Source of the DNA: Dyella choica
Lineage (GTDB): Bacteria; Pseudomonadota; Gammaproteobacteria; Xanthomonadales; Rhodanobacteraceae
Assembly (NCBI RefSeq): GCF_003977665.1
Contig: NZ_RYYV01000006.1
Span: 248,001 to 312,000, forward strand
Length of the DNA stretch: 64,000 bases
Direction: 5' to 3'
Shown: piece after piece, positions 35,601-42,843 of the stretch
Layout of the letters: every line of letters starts with the position of its first letter
Numbering within the stretch: the stretch's first letter is position 1
Program-made: the position numbers and the translations under genes
Notes under the pieces: generated by a model
The model's input: only the letters and a program-made list of their open reading frames with translations
What the model was told of the DNA's origin: nothing
Database searches by the model: none

Positions 35601-37629
35601 GCAGCGCGTCCAGCCATTCGCCGGGAATCTTGTCCTCGCCGTCGGCTTGCGCGTAGATCAGCGCGCTCCATTTGCGCAGCAGGCCTGCCAGCAGGTCGAT
35701 GCGCTGCTCGTGGATGGCCCTGCGCAGCAATACCAGCAGTGAGCGCCCCGCCGGGAGCAAGTAGGGTTCGTGCACGGGATCGAATGCGGACCCGTACCAG
35801 CTCAGTCCGGGCTGCATGGGGCGCGGCACGGCCTGGATGGCTCCTCCGCGCCGCACATATTCGGTGATCGTGTTGAGTGCCGGCACCCGATTGTCGGTGA
35901 AGCTGTGCGCGAGGACATCGGTGCGCAGCAGCGAAGGCGCGCCGTCGCGACTGGCGATCCATAGCCATCCCGGCGCATGTTCGCCCAGCGTGCCCGCTTG
36001 AGCGTGAAGCTCCCACTGCGTTGCCTCCTTGCCGGCTTCGCGCAGCAGCGGGCGCTGTGCGATCAGATCGTCTGGGCGCCATGCTGGGGTCGCTTGTGAC
36101 GCGTGGGCCGAGATCAACACTTCCGGCAGCAGCGCATCGGGAAACGCGAGCTTGATGTCGATCTGTGCAAGCCCCGTAGCGCGCAGCATGGCATCGACCT
36201 GCACGCGCGTGGGCAGATAGTGTTGAGCGGGAAAAGCCTGGCGATTGGGCGTGGCCAGGATCAGCGTGCCCTCCGGTTTCAGCGCGCTCGCCGCCATGGC
36301 AAGTGCTTCGCTCAAGGGGGTGCCGTGCGGCCAAGCCTCGGCGTAGTCGTCCGCTAGTGTCAACGAAACGATGTCGTAGTCCGGTTGCAGCGACAGCTCG
36401 CGCAAGCTGGCCTGAAACACGCGCACTTGCGGACAGTCGCGCAGTCGCGCCGCCGCCACCCTCGCCCAGTGCGGCGCAAATTCGACGGCATCCACGCTGC
36501 AGCCGCGCTCGGCCCACGCCAGGGTGGATACGCCGCCGCCGCAACCGATGTCCAGCACGCGGCAACCTTTGGGAACAGGATCGAGCATATGCAATGCATT
36601 GGCGCGCCTGGGCGAGAGATGCAGGGCGCTGGTGCGGCTGTGAATCTCTTTCGCCAGGGCTGCCGAATACAGGCTCGTGTCCGGCGCTTCACACACAACG
36701 CCGTGCAGGTGCGTAGCGGTGGCGTGGATGGCCTTGTGCGGGGGATGCTCGCGCAGCGGTGAATGCCACACGCCTTCCTGGTTGCGCATGAAGGTTTCCA
36801 GCGGCCACATCGGCGGCTGCACGCCCAGCTGTGCGATGACGCGCAGCACGACGTCGTCGTGCACTTCGTTGAGGACTTTTTCGTGCTGCAGAAACCAGTT
36901 CCAGTCCCTGGAACCCTTGCTGTCGGCCAGGGGCTTGGCGAATTTCAGCCGGCACTCCGCTTCGGACTTGCTCCAATAATGGTTGATGCGCAGTTTTTTC
37001 ACCGACACCTGCTCGGTGAAGGGGCCGTCGATAGAACGACCGTTTTCATCCACTGCGTGCGCGTTGTCCATATAAAGCATGAAGTGCGGATTGGTGCATG
37101 CGAGGACCTTGGCCGGCTGCACGATGCTCTTGATGTGCGCGTTCTCCGGGCGATAGCTGCCATCCGCCTGGGCGTAAGGAATACCGCCGTCGAGCGTACC
37201 GCGGCGCAGATAGTTCTCCAGTACGCCGCCCGGCGGCTTCGCCGTGTGACCGGCGGAACCGAACATCACCCAGTTGACGCCTACGCCGGGGTGGTCCGCA
37301 TACTCGGCCAGCACATCGGGCAAAAGCCTGGCGTCGGGCGCGAACAGGAACTCGTCCAGGTCGATGAAGGCGATCCAGTCGGCTTCGCTGCCGTGGGTCT
37401 TCAGGCAATGCTCGTAGGCCTGCAACTGCGCCGGGTGCCGCGGCCACTCGTGCAGCACCACTGTGCCGGAGGCCATATGCGGTTGCAGCGCGTCGAGGTA
37501 GGGATCGGAGCTATTGTTGTTGTACAGGTAGAAGCGTTCCACGCCCATGAGCTGGTGGAACTCGACCCATTCGCGCAGGTATGCGGCCTCGTCCTTGAAC
37601 ACGGCGCAAATGGCTAGTACGCAACGCAT
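32641..37629 (-). CDS. 1662-residue multi-domain glycosyltransferase/methyltransferase, likely flagellin glycan enzyme
   Basis: Modules in order: a GT92/GT2-like domain (1 to ~250) with AFIDLDEFLF near residue 90; a class I SAM methyltransferase (~345-480, motif I VLDIGCGGGVSTLAWA near 357); an unassigned segment (~490-800); a degraded GT2 (~820-1030, with YFDEDAHSRGTFEHPIFKP); a full GT2 (~1040-1290, VSIIVPTKDQLPLLNGLID, LLIVDNNTS, LLNNDTAVLHAEW); and a C-terminal GT1/GT4-type domain (~1335-1662, FNECKSNLRLLEYGACGFPV near 1590). No membrane segment, so it is cytoplasmic. It is divergent from fliC and has its own sigma-54 promoter, so it belongs to the flagellar regulon. Sugar and acceptor are unknown; flagellin glycosylation is inferred from position and regulation. 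Confidence 0.88.
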   Translation of the reverse strand: MRCVLAICAVFKDEAAYLREWVEFHQLMGVERFYLYNNNSSDPYLDALQPHMASGTVVLHEWPRHPAQLQAYEHCLKTHGSEADWIAFIDLDEFLFAPDARLLPDVLAEYADHPGVGVNWVMFGSAGHTAKPPGGVLENYLRRGTLDGGIPYAQADGSYRPENAHIKSIVQPAKVLACTNPHFMLYMDNAHAVDENGRSIDGPFTEQVSVKKLRINHYWSKSEAECRLKFAKPLADSKGSRDWNWFLQHEKVLNEVHDDVVLRVIAQLGVQPPMWPLETFMRNQEGVWHSPLREHPPHKAIHATATHLHGVVCEAPDTSLYSAALAKEIHSRTSALHLSPRRANALHMLDPVPKGCRVLDIGCGGGVSTLAWAERGCSVDAVEFAPHWARVAAARLRDCPQVRVFQASLRELSLQPDYDIVSLTLADDYAEAWPHGTPLSEALAMAASALKPEGTLILATPNRQAFPAQHYLPTRVQVDAMLRATGLAQIDIKLAFPDALLPEVLISAHASQATPAWRPDDLIAQRPLLREAGKEATQWELHAQAGTLGEHAPGWLWIASRDGAPSLLRTDVLAHSFTDNRVPALNTITEYVRRGGAIQAVPRPMQPGLSWYGSAFDPVHEPYLLPAGRSLLVLLRRAIHEQRIDLLAGLLRKWSALIYAQADGEDKIPGEWLDALPAHIYLQADGETLAFRGGEWRARQPVEKQIPVYMGLWQIAYEAGLEDLLGLASPAERVTWLCKRLQIDASAEWIGHGRNLNEAFARETHEDGCWNRTDRHLKILPEWLISLPPSDLYKQWQEQLQLSNMAVAQAMHRIEKHGAPRMQVIVIDHGNDVEAVQATQASLEAQHYPHYQLSVISGDDPMQRLPGEITAGDADWIQLLHAGDLLHPAALLLLAERAVADPYLRAVYFDEDAHSRGTFEHPIFKPDFNLDLLRSYPYAGRALAFQRRCCIELGNLQARYGDMAPYDLLFRLIETDGLQSIGHIAEVMHRAALPYGQWLASETVKAHSAEIVSQHLTRIRVPHRMEAGALPGFNRVVYQHAQQPLVSIIVPTKDQLPLLNGLIDSLLSRTSYLNYELLIVDNNTSEPAACAYLDGIERLNSAQLRVLRYPHPFNYSAINNFAAAQARGEYLILLNNDTAVLHAEWIDALLNHAQRPEVGIVGAKLHFPDGRIQHGGVVLGLRGPADHPFIGLAMEADGYMHRLRVDQNYTAVTAACLMIRKSVYDEVGGLDELDFKVSYNDVDLCLKVQQAGYLTVWTPYARLMHVGSVSQTKVDTTAQEAKQKRFEGEQGAMYRKWLKLLARDPAYSTNLSVDGSGFELDPMRSKAWQPFASPLRPRLFCVAADEHGCGHYRIRQPFASMQREGMIEGLIAGVHLTPVAMERFQPTSLVMQRQIHEHQIKLLESYRDYSKAFKVFELDDLIQQIPVKSAFHGIMPKDVVKSLRRALSAMDRFVVSTPSLAEEFKGFHSDIRVVLNHLPVDWWGGLQAQRRVGRKPRVGWGGGSSHRGDLELIADVVRDLAGEVEWVFFGMCPDKLRPYVHEFHTGVPIEEYPRKLASLNLDLALAPLEENAFNECKSNLRLLEYGACGFPVICTDIVPYQGDLPVTRVKNRYKDWVNAIRMHLDDLDATARTGDALHEAVRKDWMLEGEKLVAWRDAWLPN

Positions 37630-37721
37630 GTGGTTTCCTCGTCTGATCGATGAAGCCTGGACACGCGAGCGTCGGAAATCCGACGCATCCGGCGTGGACC
37701 AAGCCGATATGCGAGGGTGGG

Positions 37722-37737
37722 AGCAATGTTGGTGCCA
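37722..37737 (-). promoter_or_regulatory. sigma-54 promoter of the giant glycosyltransferase
   Basis: Read on the minus strand: TGGCACCAACATTGCT. GG and GC are 10 nt apart and both boxes match the RpoN consensus TGGCAC-N5-TTGCT exactly. The transcript would start near 37711, leaving an 80-nt leader. Confidence 0.82.
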
Positions 37738-37825
37738 ACTTGGGTGCTTACGCCCTCTCGCTTTCGAGGACAGGGTTGCGCTGATGGGACAACCTGGCGA
37801 AGTTGTTGCATCTTGTGTGGCGAGA

Positions 37826-37879
37826 CATTGCCTGCGGCGCTTTCGGTCCCTTTAGGGACCGAAAGCGCCGCAGGCAATG
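37826..37879. repeat. Perfect 25-bp inverted repeat with 4-nt loop
   Basis: Arms 37826-37850 and 37855-37879 are exact reverse complements around TTTA; the arm contains GCGGCGCTTTCGGTCCC. It lies between two divergent promoters, so it is not a simple terminator of either gene. No run of T follows. Confidence 0.92.
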
Positions 37880-38079
37880 CACGCACTCGCAAGTTGGATG
37901 CTGGGATTCGCCAATTCGCATCCCCCGCCTAAATCGCGCAAAGAGCCTTCATGGTGAAATCACCCGTTCGATGCGCCAACCACACAACAGCCCCGCACAT
38001 CGACAGCACCGGCCAAACCTTTAGCGTCATCCATCACACTTTTCGCGCCCATCCCCTTGGCCCGGCGCCAAAAAATTTC

Positions 38080-38106
38080 TCAAGTAATGCCCACCAGCGC
38101 CGAAAA
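38080..38106 (+). promoter_or_regulatory. sigma-28 promoter of fliC
   Basis: The -35 box TCAAGTAA (38080-38087), exactly 11 nt, then -10 GCCGAAAA (38099-38106). Transcription would start near 38113 with a ~74-nt leader, and AGGAG stands 9-13 nt before the fliC ATG. Confidence 0.85.
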
Positions 38107-38186
38107 AGTCCCTGAGGCGGTCGGCACGGCAAGGTGACGGGATCCCGCCGGTTCGAGTACCACCTATCCGGTTTCAGGAGACTTCC

Positions 38187-39419
38187 ATGTCACTCGTTCT
38201 TAATACCAACATTGCTTCGCTGCAGGCCCAGAACAACTTGAGCAAGTCGGGCAGCGCGCTGAGCACCGCCACTCGCGACCTGTCCTCGGGTCTGAAGATC
38301 AACAGCGCAGCGGACAATGCCGCCGGCTTCGCGATTGCTTCGCGTTTCCAGACGCAGATCGGCGGCCTGGGCCAGGCCAGCACCAACGCCAGCGATGCCA
38401 TCAACCTGGCGCAGACCGCGGGTTCCGCGCTGAGCCAGATCACCTCCAACCTGCAGTCTATCCGTGACCTGGCCGTGCAGTCCGCCAACGGCACGTACCA
38501 GTCTTCCGACCGCGCCGCGATCGACACCTCGGTGCAGCAGTACCTGTCGGAAATCACCCGTATCGCCAACCAGACCAGCTTCAACGGCACCAACGTGTTG
38601 AACGGATCGGTCGGCCAGCTGTCGTTCCAGATCGGCTCCAACGTAGGCCAGCAGATCAACGTGAACCTCGGCCAGGGCGCCACCACCTCCCAGGTCGGCC
38701 AGATCTCGGAGATTTCCACCGCCAACATCAGTGGTGCGTTCGTCAACGGCAGCGGCGTGTCGGGCCAGTCGATCAGCTTGAGCGGCCTGAGCATCGAAGG
38801 CGCGGACGGCAAGAGCTACAGCCTCAGTGGCGCCAGCGCCAACAGCGCACAGGGCGTGGCGGATGCGATCAACGCAGCCGGTATTGCAGGTGTGAGTGCG
38901 GCCGTGAACAAGAACGGCGGTATCAACGTCTACTCCACTGGCGTACTTGCGGTCTCCGGTGCATCGGTGACGGGTGCTGCGGGCACAGCGTTCAACCTGA
39001 CCACGGGCGCGGTCGCGTTCGGCGCCAGCGGTGCCGGTTCAACGGCTACCGGTTTTGCGGCTACCGGTGCGGCCTACACCGACGGCTCGGTGATCACGTC
39101 CTCCGGTTCGCTGGCCGGCGGCGATGTTTTGACGGTGGACGATTCCAACAACCTGATCTCGCGCGTCGACGTGGCGCTGACCCAGGTGAGCAACTTCCAG
39201 AGCCAGCTGGGCGGCGTGCAGAACCGCTTCCAGTCGACGATCGCCACCTTGAGCGCACAGCAGACCAACCTGACGGCTTCGCAGAGCTCGATTCAGGACA
39301 CGGACTTCGCGGCAACCACCGCGCAGTTGAGCAAGTCGCAGGTGTTGCAACAGGCGGGTATCTCGGTGCTGGCCACCGCCAATGCCCAGCCGCAGCAGAT
39401 CCTCAAGCTGCTGGGTTAA
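38187..39419 (+). CDS. fliC: FliC, flagellin
   Basis: The 410-residue protein has the conserved flagellin ends: N-terminal VLNTNIASLQAQNNLSKSG and SGLKINSAADNAAGFAIA, C-terminal QSSIQDTDFAATTAQLSK and QAGISVLATANAQPQQILKLL. The D1 segment LQSIRDLAVQSANGTYQ corresponds to the usual TLR5-facing region. The variable middle (about 175-300) is rich in Ser, Thr, Gly and Ala, with many possible O-glycosylation sites. It is the only flagellin gene in the window and ends in a strong terminator, so it is transcribed alone. Confidence 0.96.
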   Translation: MSLVLNTNIASLQAQNNLSKSGSALSTATRDLSSGLKINSAADNAAGFAIASRFQTQIGGLGQASTNASDAINLAQTAGSALSQITSNLQSIRDLAVQSANGTYQSSDRAAIDTSVQQYLSEITRIANQTSFNGTNVLNGSVGQLSFQIGSNVGQQINVNLGQGATTSQVGQISEISTANISGAFVNGSGVSGQSISLSGLSIEGADGKSYSLSGASANSAQGVADAINAAGIAGVSAAVNKNGGINVYSTGVLAVSGASVTGAAGTAFNLTTGAVAFGASGAGSTATGFAATGAAYTDGSVITSSGSLAGGDVLTVDDSNNLISRVDVALTQVSNFQSQLGGVQNRFQSTIATLSAQQTNLTASQSSIQDTDFAATTAQLSKSQVLQQAGISVLATANAQPQQILKLLG

Positions 39420-39428
39420 CCGGTACGA

Positions 39429-39460
39429 CCGGCCATGGCGCAAGCCATGGCCGGGTTTTT
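39429..39460 (+). terminator. Rho-independent terminator of fliC
   Basis: A perfect 11-bp stem CCGGCCATGGC / GCCATGGCCGG with loop GCAA is followed by GTTTTT. It lies 9 bp after the fliC stop. Confidence 0.93.
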
Positions 39461-39597
39461 GCTTCAAGGGGTCTGACGGCCCTCAAGGCGTCAGAAAACC
39501 CACGCGAGCGGCGGGCAAAGCTCTCTTTCGATCCCCAGCAGGAACGTGAGCTTTGGCGGCGGTTCGATGGCGCCAGAAACCCTTCGATGAGGCCTTC

Positions 39598-41061
39598 ATG
39601 AGCAGCATTTCCGGTGTGAGCAGTACTTCGAGCGCGCTTGCCGGCGCGATCAGCGGTGCCGGCTCCACTTCCAGCACGGGCAGCTCCAGCAGCGGCGGCA
39701 ACATCAGCGGTACCGGCTTGCTCAGTTCGCTGGGCCTGGGTACGGGACTGGACGTCAACTCCATCATCACGGCGCTGGTCAACGCGCAGGAAGCCGGTCC
39801 GCAGGCGCAGATCACTAACCAGAGCAACGAAGACAACAACAAGATCGCCGGCCTCACCGCATTGCAGACGTCGTTGTCCGGTCTGCAGTCCGCGCTGAAC
39901 GAGCTGACCTCCAGCAACACCTACAGCACTTTCAACGCCACCCTGTCCAGCACCTCGCTTGGCACGGTGACGACGCTGCCGGATGCCTCGCCAGGCAGCC
40001 ATAGCCTCAACGTGACCCAGCTCGCCACCGCCCAGAGAAGCATCAGTGCAGCGCAGTCCAGCACCGCTACGGTGGGCACGGGCACGCTCAACATCGCGGT
40101 GGGCGGCAAGAGCGTAAACATTACGGTCGGCACCGGCGACACGCTGTCCTCCATTGCCAGCAACATCAATAATGCCAACGGCAATCCCGGTGTGACCGCC
40201 ACCATCGTGGCGGGCGTGAACGGCAACCAGCTCGTACTGACCTCCACCAGCACGGGCACCGCCAACGCCTTCAGCGTAAGTGCCGGCAGTGGCAGCAGCG
40301 GCGGTGTCACGGCGCTGGCGAATGCGCTCAATACGCCGAGCACCACGGCCAGCAATGCGCAGCTGACGATCGATGGCATCTCCGTCAGCAGCGCCACCAA
40401 CAGCGTGAGCGGCGCACTGACCGGCGTGACCTTGAATCTCGCCGCTACCGGCAGTTCACAGCTTACCGTCGCGCAGAGCACAACACCGATCAACACGGCG
40501 GTGAACGATTTCGTCTCCGCGTACAACACCTATGCCAGCACGGCAAACCAGCTGCAAAGCTACAACAGCACCACCAAGGTAGCTGGCGTGCTGCTGGGCG
40601 ATGCCACGCTTTCGGCGGTGCAACGACAGATTTCCCATGTGTTGAGCAGCAAGGTTTCCACCAGCAGCACCAGCAGCTTGGCCAGCCTGGGGATTACCCG
40701 CAACGCAGACGGTACCTTGGCACTGAACTCGACCACGCTGGCCAATGCTCTGTCCAGCAATCCGTTGTCGGTGCAACAGCTTTTCACGGGGACCACCGGC
40801 ATTGCCACGCAGCTGAGCTCCCTGGTCACCGGGTTCAATAGTAAATCCGGTGCGCTGCAATCGCGCATCACCAACCTCAACAGCGACCTGACCAAGCAGT
40901 CGTCGCAACAGACGGCCTTGAATGCCCGTATGGCGGTCTATCAAAAGCAGCTGGTCACGCAATACACCAGCCTGAGCTCGCTGGTGTCGTCGCTCAACAA
41001 CACCAGTTCCTATCTCACCCAGGCTATGAACGCGCTCACCGGGACCAGCAGCAAGGGCTGA
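39598..41061 (+). CDS. fliD: FliD, filament cap (HAP2)
   Basis: The 487-residue protein has the FliD N-terminal domain (LGLGTGLDVNSIITALVNAQEAG, then ITNQSNEDNNKIAGLTALQ) and a C-terminal domain with FNSKSGALQSRI and QQTALNARMAVYQKQLVTQY. It caps the filament and guides flagellin folding. The start at 39598 (MSSISGVSS) is chosen over 39553, whose extra residues are not family-like. It is followed by fliS after 2 bp; its own promoter could not be identified. Confidence 0.94.
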   Translation: MSSISGVSSTSSALAGAISGAGSTSSTGSSSSGGNISGTGLLSSLGLGTGLDVNSIITALVNAQEAGPQAQITNQSNEDNNKIAGLTALQTSLSGLQSALNELTSSNTYSTFNATLSSTSLGTVTTLPDASPGSHSLNVTQLATAQRSISAAQSSTATVGTGTLNIAVGGKSVNITVGTGDTLSSIASNINNANGNPGVTATIVAGVNGNQLVLTSTSTGTANAFSVSAGSGSSGGVTALANALNTPSTTASNAQLTIDGISVSSATNSVSGALTGVTLNLAATGSSQLTVAQSTTPINTAVNDFVSAYNTYASTANQLQSYNSTTKVAGVLLGDATLSAVQRQISHVLSSKVSTSSTSSLASLGITRNADGTLALNSTTLANALSSNPLSVQQLFTGTTGIATQLSSLVTGFNSKSGALQSRITNLNSDLTKQSSQQTALNARMAVYQKQLVTQYTSLSSLVSSLNNTSSYLTQAMNALTGTSSKG

Positions 41062-41063
41062 TC

Positions 41064-41498
41064 ATGAGTTACATGTCACGAAACGGCAGTGCACTGTATG
41101 CCCAGACGCGCGCGCAAGGCAGCCTGGAGGGTGCTGACCGCCACCAGCTTCTGGCGATGCTGCTCGATGGCCTGGTCGATCGCATCAACCAGGCGCGCGG
41201 CCATATTTTGCACAAGGACATACCCGCCAAGGGCCAGGCGTTCGGCAAGGCGATCGGCATCCTCGTCGCCTTGCGCGAGAGCCTCGACCATACCGTGGAA
41301 CCCACGCTGACCGGTCGCCTGGATGCCTTATACGACTACATCACCCGTCGCCTGCTGCATGCGCAGCTCAATGACGACCTGCGCGCGCTGGATGAATGCG
41401 AACGCCTGATCGCGCCGATCCGCGAAGCCTGGCATGCGATCCGCGAGCCGTACCTGGCTGAACTTGCCCAGCTGAAGGCGCAAGTAGCGGTACCATGA
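41064..41498 (+). CDS. fliS: FliS, flagellin export chaperone
   Basis: The 144-residue helical protein matches FliS: SRNGSALYAQTRAQGSLEGADRHQLLAMLLDGLVDRI (start of helices 1-2) and later LYDYITRRLLHAQLNDDLRALDE. It holds the flagellin C-terminus unfolded until export. Translation is coupled to fliD (2-bp gap) and to fliT (ATGA overlap). Confidence 0.94.
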   Translation: MSYMSRNGSALYAQTRAQGSLEGADRHQLLAMLLDGLVDRINQARGHILHKDIPAKGQAFGKAIGILVALRESLDHTVEPTLTGRLDALYDYITRRLLHAQLNDDLRALDECERLIAPIREAWHAIREPYLAELAQLKAQVAVP

Positions 41499-41800
41499 GC
41501 GGTACGGTACAAGATGAATTGCACGAGGCCCTGGCGCTCACCATCGAAATGTGCGCAGCGGCCGGCGACGGCAACTGGACGTTGGTGGCTGAACTCGATA
41601 AGAAGCGACAGTTGCATTTGCAACGGATGCAGAGTGAGTCGCTCGGTATGCAGCAGCATGAAGCCTTGGCAGCCCTACAGACGCAAAACAACGCGTTACT
41701 GGAACGCGCGCGCGAAGTGCATGCGGTGGTGGAAGAGCAGCTCAGCCAGCATCAATACAAGCATCGAGCGTTGCGCAGCTACGTTACGTCATCTTTCTAG
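41495..41800 (+). CDS. fliT: FliT-like FliD chaperone
   Basis: The 101-residue protein is a short all-helical, charged protein with heptad-like spacing (LQTQNNALLERAREVHAVV), located directly after fliS, as fliT usually is. The ATG overlaps the fliS stop by four bases. Sequence conservation in FliT is low, so assignment rests mainly on size, composition and place. FliT would escort FliD and may regulate the flagellar activator. Confidence 0.7.
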   Translation: MSGTVQDELHEALALTIEMCAAAGDGNWTLVAELDKKRQLHLQRMQSESLGMQQHEALAALQTQNNALLERAREVHAVVEEQLSQHQYKHRALRSYVTSSF

Positions 41801-41891
41801 CGTCCGGCCGTCTCGGCGCCTATGGCACGCCTCATGAATGACTCTTGTTTATAGCCGGCGTTCTGTCATAAAGCCGGCACAGGAGGGTGTC

Positions 41892-42479
41892 ATGCAAACC
41901 GAAGAAAGATGGCAGGCGTTTTCCGAACGGGTGACCTACGAGGGGCCGGTGCATCTGGCCATCGAGCCCTTTGAGCCCACGCCCGAGGACGTCGCGCGTC
42001 TTAACGAGCGCAACCTGCATGTTCTGCGCTCGCTCGCCTCGCTGGATGAGCACAAGGCCGACATCGCCAATGACGGCGACACTCCGCTGATGCAGGAGCT
42101 GCAGCGGATGGACAGCAAGCTCAACGTATTGCTCGACATCGTCGACCGGTTGTTGCTTCCCGTCGCGCTGCTGCCGCCACGCCAAGTAGTGAGCTTCAAC
42201 GTAATAGGCCTGATCGTACCGAACCAACTTGTTCCGCCTGACAGCGGCCTGCGCGTGCGCCTGCATTTTGACGCCTGTCGCGCTTTGCCATTGGAGTTGC
42301 TGGTGGAGCGCGGAAAGGCCGTTGGCGATGACAACGTTTTCCTTTTCTTTCGTGAATTGAGCGAAATGGTCGAGGATGGGTTGGAACGTTTCGTTTTTTG
42401 TCACCATCGACGCAAAGTGGCCTCGGCGAGACTGACAGGCACTGCTGAAACTGTGTTAGGGAGCAAGCACAGAATGTGA
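41892..42479 (+). CDS. PilZ-like protein of the fli cluster
   Basis: The 195-residue protein starts at 41892 after a strong ribosome site AGGAGG (41881-41886). The C-terminal half has the beta-rich pattern of a PilZ domain (VVSFNVIGLIVPNQLVPPDSG, RVRLHFDA, FRELSEMVEDGLERFVFCHHRRKVASA in outline). The usual RxxxR and NxSxxG c-di-GMP motifs are not clear, so binding is uncertain. PilZ-type genes stand in the same place in Xanthomonas flagellar clusters. It might link c-di-GMP to FleQ or flagellar output. Confidence 0.62.
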   Translation: MQTEERWQAFSERVTYEGPVHLAIEPFEPTPEDVARLNERNLHVLRSLASLDEHKADIANDGDTPLMQELQRMDSKLNVLLDIVDRLLLPVALLPPRQVVSFNVIGLIVPNQLVPPDSGLRVRLHFDACRALPLELLVERGKAVGDDNVFLFFRELSEMVEDGLERFVFCHHRRKVASARLTGTAETVLGSKHRM

Positions 42480-42843
42480 TGGTTATCACGCGATGAAACA
42501 TCCGGGCACGCCGGTTTTCCGCCCCGCCTACGCGGGGTCCAGCGTTTTGGGCAGCTGAACTGCCCACGTCATTGAGTATAAAAATCGATCTAAGTCATTG
42601 ATGTAAACGGTTTCTTTTGCGGCACACAAATGTGAATGCGTCGACGTACGGTGTGCGAAATCCGTCACGCGGCAAATGGGATGTATCGCACAGACCCAAA
42701 TGGACGCGAAATTTTTGGCGTTCTTCTTGCTGGATTGGCACACGTGTCGCGGCGAATCGCTGACACACAGGGGACACACGACATTTGAGGCGGAATCGTC
42801 GTTGTTCATTAGCAGTCGCAGTAGAGCAGCAGGACTTGTGTTC
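42480..42843. other. 364-bp gap before fleQ
   Basis: AT content is higher than in the neighbouring genes, as expected of a promoter region. It contains a short palindrome CCCCGCCTACGCGGGG (42522-42537), which may end the upstream transcript. The fleQ frame runs upstream to 42676, but the part before 42844 does not resemble FleQ. I could not fix the fleQ promoter. Confidence 0.6.

Larger units (their letters stand above)
37630..38186. other. 557-bp divergent regulatory region between glycosyltransferase and fliC
   Basis: It holds, in order, a minus-strand sigma-54 promoter (37722-37737), a 25-bp perfect inverted repeat (37826-37879) and the sigma-28 promoter of fliC (38080-38106). No convincing gene is seen. 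The short frames here are crossed by the hairpin and lack ribosome sites. Confidence 0.75.

Noticed and set aside
39461-39597. Sigma-28 or sigma-54 promoter for fliD
   Set aside because: TCAAGG occurs twice but no GCCGAT-like -10 follows at 11 nt, and no GG-N10-GC pair with proper flanks was found.
42736-42750. Possible sigma-54 site TGGCACACGTGTCGC before fleQ
   Set aside because: The -24 box is good and spacing is right, but the -12 box reads TCGC instead of TTGC. It may simply be the CACGTG palindrome.
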